Origin: Anaerolineales bacterium
Lineage (GTDB): Bacteria; Chloroflexota; Anaerolineae; Promineifilales; Promineifilaceae
Length of the DNA stretch: 6,506 nucleotides
Assembly: GCA_020432595.1 (NCBI GenBank)
Contig: JAGQGA010000166.1
Location: 2,933-9,438 of the forward strand
Direction: 5' to 3'
Part shown: piece by piece, positions 4,974 to 6,506 of the stretch
Layout: the number at the start of each line of letters is the position of its first letter
Numbering within the stretch: the stretch's first letter is position 1
The notes under the pieces: model-generated
Databases searched by the model: none
What the model saw: the letters and a program-made list of their open reading frames with translations, nothing else
What the model was told of the DNA's origin: nothing
Position numbers and translations under genes: made by a program

Positions 4974-6143
4974 TTAACAGAGAAGTTCCAGGGCAGCGCG
5001 GACGTAGGTGCGGGCAACGGCCGTTAATGACGCCACATCCACCCACTCATTACACTCACACGTATTGCCCCCCTGCGGCCCGTAAATCATCGTCGGCACG
5101 CCGCCGTGGACGGCAAAATGGTTGGTGTCGGCCACGCTGCGGCCGAGGACGTGGCGAATCTCGGCCACCCCCTGTTCCTCGCGCATGAGGCGCGTCACCG
5201 TTTGGGCAAAGTGGCTGTCGCTGGGGACAAGGAAGGGAGATGGGGCGGGGGTGGGGCGTTCGTCCCAAGTAAGGGCGCAGCGGCCAGAGATGTTGGCTTG
5301 GGAAACGGCCGTTTCGATCTGCCCCACCGCCTCGGCCAACGTCTGCCCCGGCAAAATATGGCGGTCAATAAACAAATCCGCCTGCTCCGGCACCAAAATC
5401 AGCGTGCCGCCGCCGTGCAGTCCAATTACCTCCAGCGTGCCGGGTAAGCCAAACGGTTCGCTGTAGCCTAAATCAAGGTTGCGTTTGTTGCTCAAAACGG
5501 CTGCCACTTTGGCTGCATCCACCACCGCATTGACCCCGCTGCCATAGGCGGCATGGACGGTTTTGCCGTAAAACTGCAAATGAAAAACGTGGCGACCCCG
5601 CTGCCCCACCGTCAGGCTGGCGGCGTTGGAGGGTTCCGGAACCAAACAGTAGGCACAGTTTGCCAGCAGCCCCGTTTTGATGACCTCATGCGCCCCGCGT
5701 GACCAATTTTCTTCGTCGGTGGTGGCGGCAACAATTAAACGGCCGTCCAATTCGGTGCCTGCTTGCAGCAGCGCCTCCACCGCCCCCAGCACGCACGCCG
5801 CGCCCCCCTTCATGTCGTGGCTGCCCAGCCCATAAAGCCGGTTGCCGCGCAGGGTAGGCGTGAACGGGTCGGTTTCCCAGCCGTCAAATACGCCAAAGGT
5901 GTCCATGTGGAAGTTGAGCAGTATAGCGGGTTTGTCAGCGCGGCCATCAATCATCCCCACCACCGAATCCCCCGACTCAGCCACCGGCAACCGCCGCACC
6001 CCGCTTAACCCCAGCCGCTTAAAATGGTCGGCCATCCAGTCGGCAATGGCCTGCTCGTGGTTGGTGACGGAGGGGATGGCGACAAGCTGCTGGGTGAGTT
6101 CCAGCAAACGTTCTTGACGGATCAAATCAACAGGGTTTGTCAT
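4974..6143 (-). CDS. M20-family metallopeptidase/deacylase (ArgE/DapE/CPG2-like)
   Basis: M20 enzymes hydrolyse amide bonds of N-acyl amino acids or small peptides with a two-zinc centre, usually in the cytosol. The protein has 389 residues, typical for the family. The catalytic domain is split around a dimerisation domain of about 180-295. Expected residues are H79 and D81 (NFHMD), D110 (SHDMKGG, bridging ligand), E144-E145 (TDEE, general base and ligand) and E170 (VPEPS). H197 (KTVHAA) fits the lid-domain histidine. The C-terminal zinc-ligand motif, normally H-x-x-N-E, reads CECNE here, placing C362 where histidine is expected. The start at 6143 has AGGA about 8 bases upstream. There is no signal peptide. 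Substrate cannot be set: succinyl-diaminopimelate desuccinylase, acetylornithine deacetylase and carboxypeptidase-like roles are all open. Three ACGGCCGT motifs lie in the gene. The upstream gap to the hydrolase fragment is 241 bases, so it is probably transcribed separately. Confidence 0.93.
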   Translation of the reverse strand: MTNPVDLIRQERLLELTQQLVAIPSVTNHEQAIADWMADHFKRLGLSGVRRLPVAESGDSVVGMIDGRADKPAILLNFHMDTFGVFDGWETDPFTPTLRGNRLYGLGSHDMKGGAACVLGAVEALLQAGTELDGRLIVAATTDEENWSRGAHEVIKTGLLANCAYCLVPEPSNAASLTVGQRGRHVFHLQFYGKTVHAAYGSGVNAVVDAAKVAAVLSNKRNLDLGYSEPFGLPGTLEVIGLHGGGTLILVPEQADLFIDRHILPGQTLAEAVGQIETAVSQANISGRCALTWDERPTPAPSPFLVPSDSHFAQTVTRLMREEQGVAEIRHVLGRSVADTNHFAVHGGVPTMIYGPQGGNTCECNEWVDVASLTAVARTYVRAALELLC

Positions 6144-6181
6144 GGTTATATCCTATGAGTAGTTTGTTGGAAGAAGGAAAT

Positions 6182-6271
6182 GGCATCGCGGATGACGCGG
6201 ATCGGAGCGGATTTTCGCGGAGCAGAAGGAAGAAACCCGTGTTCATCGGCTTCGTCCGCGCATCTGTTCTA
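6182..6271. repeat. Dispersed CGCGGAT-rich intergenic repeat
   Basis: The left part holds repeated CGCGGAT-like units (TCGCGGATGACGCGGATCGG, then AGCGGATTTTCGCGGA). The right part (CCGTGTTCATCGGCTTCGTC and CGCGCATC) is an imperfect reverse complement of it. CCGTGTTCATC matches 1054-1064. It lies between the candidate promoter and the start of the M20 gene and so would be in that gene's leader. No protein reading frame is credible here. Confidence 0.5.
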
Positions 6272-6323
6272 GCTTCTTCGACGGGTTGCTAACGAAAACA
6301 ATGTTTGGCGGTAACATAGTAGC

Positions 6324-6352
6324 ATTATAATGAGGCTGGTGGAGGATGCAAA
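6324..6352 (-). promoter_or_regulatory. Candidate promoter for the M20 peptidase gene
   Basis: On the minus strand, TTTGCA (6352-6347), a 17-base spacer and a perfect TATAAT (6329-6324) form a sigma-70 type candidate. It would give a leader of about 170 bases that carries the CGCGGAT repeat. The -35 box is adjacent to an AACGGCCGTT palindrome (6352-6361). Confidence 0.45.
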
Positions 6353-6367
6353 ACGGCCGTTTCCTCC
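6341..6367 (-). terminator. Possible hairpin after the alpha/beta hydrolase gene
   Basis: GGAGG (6341-6345) pairs with CCTCC (6363-6367), enclosing a self-complementary AAACGGCCGTTT core (6351-6362) with a TGCA bulge. It lies 17 bases beyond the hydrolase stop on the minus strand. The T run (GGTTTTTT) precedes rather than follows the stem, so this is a weak terminator call. The same bases overlap the candidate -35 box of the M20 gene. Confidence 0.25.
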
Positions 6368-6384
6368 AAAAAACCTGCATCACA

Positions 6385-6506
6385 TCAGCTAATTTTCCTA
6401 GCAGCAAAACCCAGACCCTGCAGCCAGGTGCAAATTGCGTCTGCCACCTGCTGCCAGCCTGATTCCAGCATCATGTCGTGAGCCATGTTGGGGAAAATGG
6501 TGGCTT
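6385..6506 (-). CDS. Alpha/beta hydrolase fold protein, C-terminal fragment (5' part outside window)
   Basis: Only the last 39 residues and the TGA stop are in the window. The peptide reads ATIFPNMAHDMMLESG then WQQVADAICTWLQGLGF and ends in AARKIS. The pattern of a short strand, a small residue-His-Asp-Met-Met, Trp and an amphipathic final helix is typical of the end of alpha/beta hydrolases, where the histidine (here in NMAHDMM) completes the catalytic triad. The nucleophile and acid would lie outside the window. The reaction and substrate cannot be told. It is upstream of, and in the same direction as, the M20 gene, with 241 noncoding bases between them. The call rests on a short motif, so another family is possible. 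Confidence 0.75.
   Translation of the reverse strand, partial: ATIFPNMAHDMMLESGWQQVADAICTWLQGLGFAARKIS

Larger units (their letters stand above)
665..6361. repeat. Dispersed ACGGCCGT palindrome (nine copies)
   Basis: ACGGCCGT occurs at 666-673, 898-905, 1420-1427, 1471-1478, 4146-4153, 5017-5024, 5305-5312, 5739-5746 and 6353-6360. Six of these extend to AACGGCCGTT (from 665, 897, 1470, 5016, 5304 and 6352), and three further to AAACGGCCGTTT. Seven are inside genes and two are intergenic. None is in uvrC. A single 8-mer is expected about 0.1 times in a random sequence of this length, so the excess is large. The coordinates give the span of the set, not a continuous element. Confidence 0.85.

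Noticed and set aside
5106..5466. Two overlapping plus-strand open frames of about 113 codons antisense to the M20 gene
   Set aside because: They lie opposite conserved catalytic segments of the M20 protein and have no recognisable domains or clear ribosome sites.

Overview
The window looks like an ordinary chromosomal stretch of a moderately GC-rich environmental bacterium. The dispersed AACGGCCGTT palindromes and the GGAGATT and CGCGGAT/CGCAGAT intergenic repeats resemble what I associate with Chloroflexota (Anaerolineae-like) genomes. That assignment is an inference from style, because no phylogenetic marker was aligned. No phage, transposase, CRISPR, tRNA or rRNA signal is visible.

Layout, left to right. 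(1) Positions 1-747, minus strand: the N-terminal 249 residues of a lipoprotein with a long acidic Ala/Glu/Thr-rich stalk and LysM domains; the gene runs off the left edge. (2) Positions 748-1091: a divergent intergenic region with a plausible promoter in each direction and a 12-bp palindrome between them. (3) Positions 1092-1550, plus strand: a Bcp/PrxQ-type peroxiredoxin. (4) Positions 1629-3503, plus strand: the nucleotide excision repair nuclease subunit UvrC, complete. It is bracketed by two inverted copies of a GGAGATT-heptad hairpin repeat. (5) Positions 3645 (or 3618)-4877, plus strand: an enolase-superfamily sugar-acid dehydratase-like protein. (6) A near-perfect 22-bp-stem hairpin at 4919-4968 separates it from a convergent gene. 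(7) Positions 4974-6143, minus strand: an M20-family metallopeptidase/deacylase. (8) Positions 6144-6384: a promoter-like signal and a dispersed repeat. (9) Positions 6385-6506, minus strand: the last 39 residues of an alpha/beta hydrolase, cut by the right edge.

The genes do not form one pathway. The peroxiredoxin and UvrC are co-directional and both relate to damage control, but a possible separate promoter directly abuts the uvrC start. The enolase-like enzyme, the M20 hydrolase and the alpha/beta hydrolase look like scattered catabolic genes.

I did not find a new multi-gene system. The most unusual signals are at DNA level: nine copies of the ACGGCCGT palindrome in 6.5 kb, used in all three codon phases, and the inverted hairpin pair around uvrC. 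At protein level, two enzymes have substitutions at expected metal-ligand positions (Asp to Gly in the enolase-like protein, His to Cys in the M20 protein).
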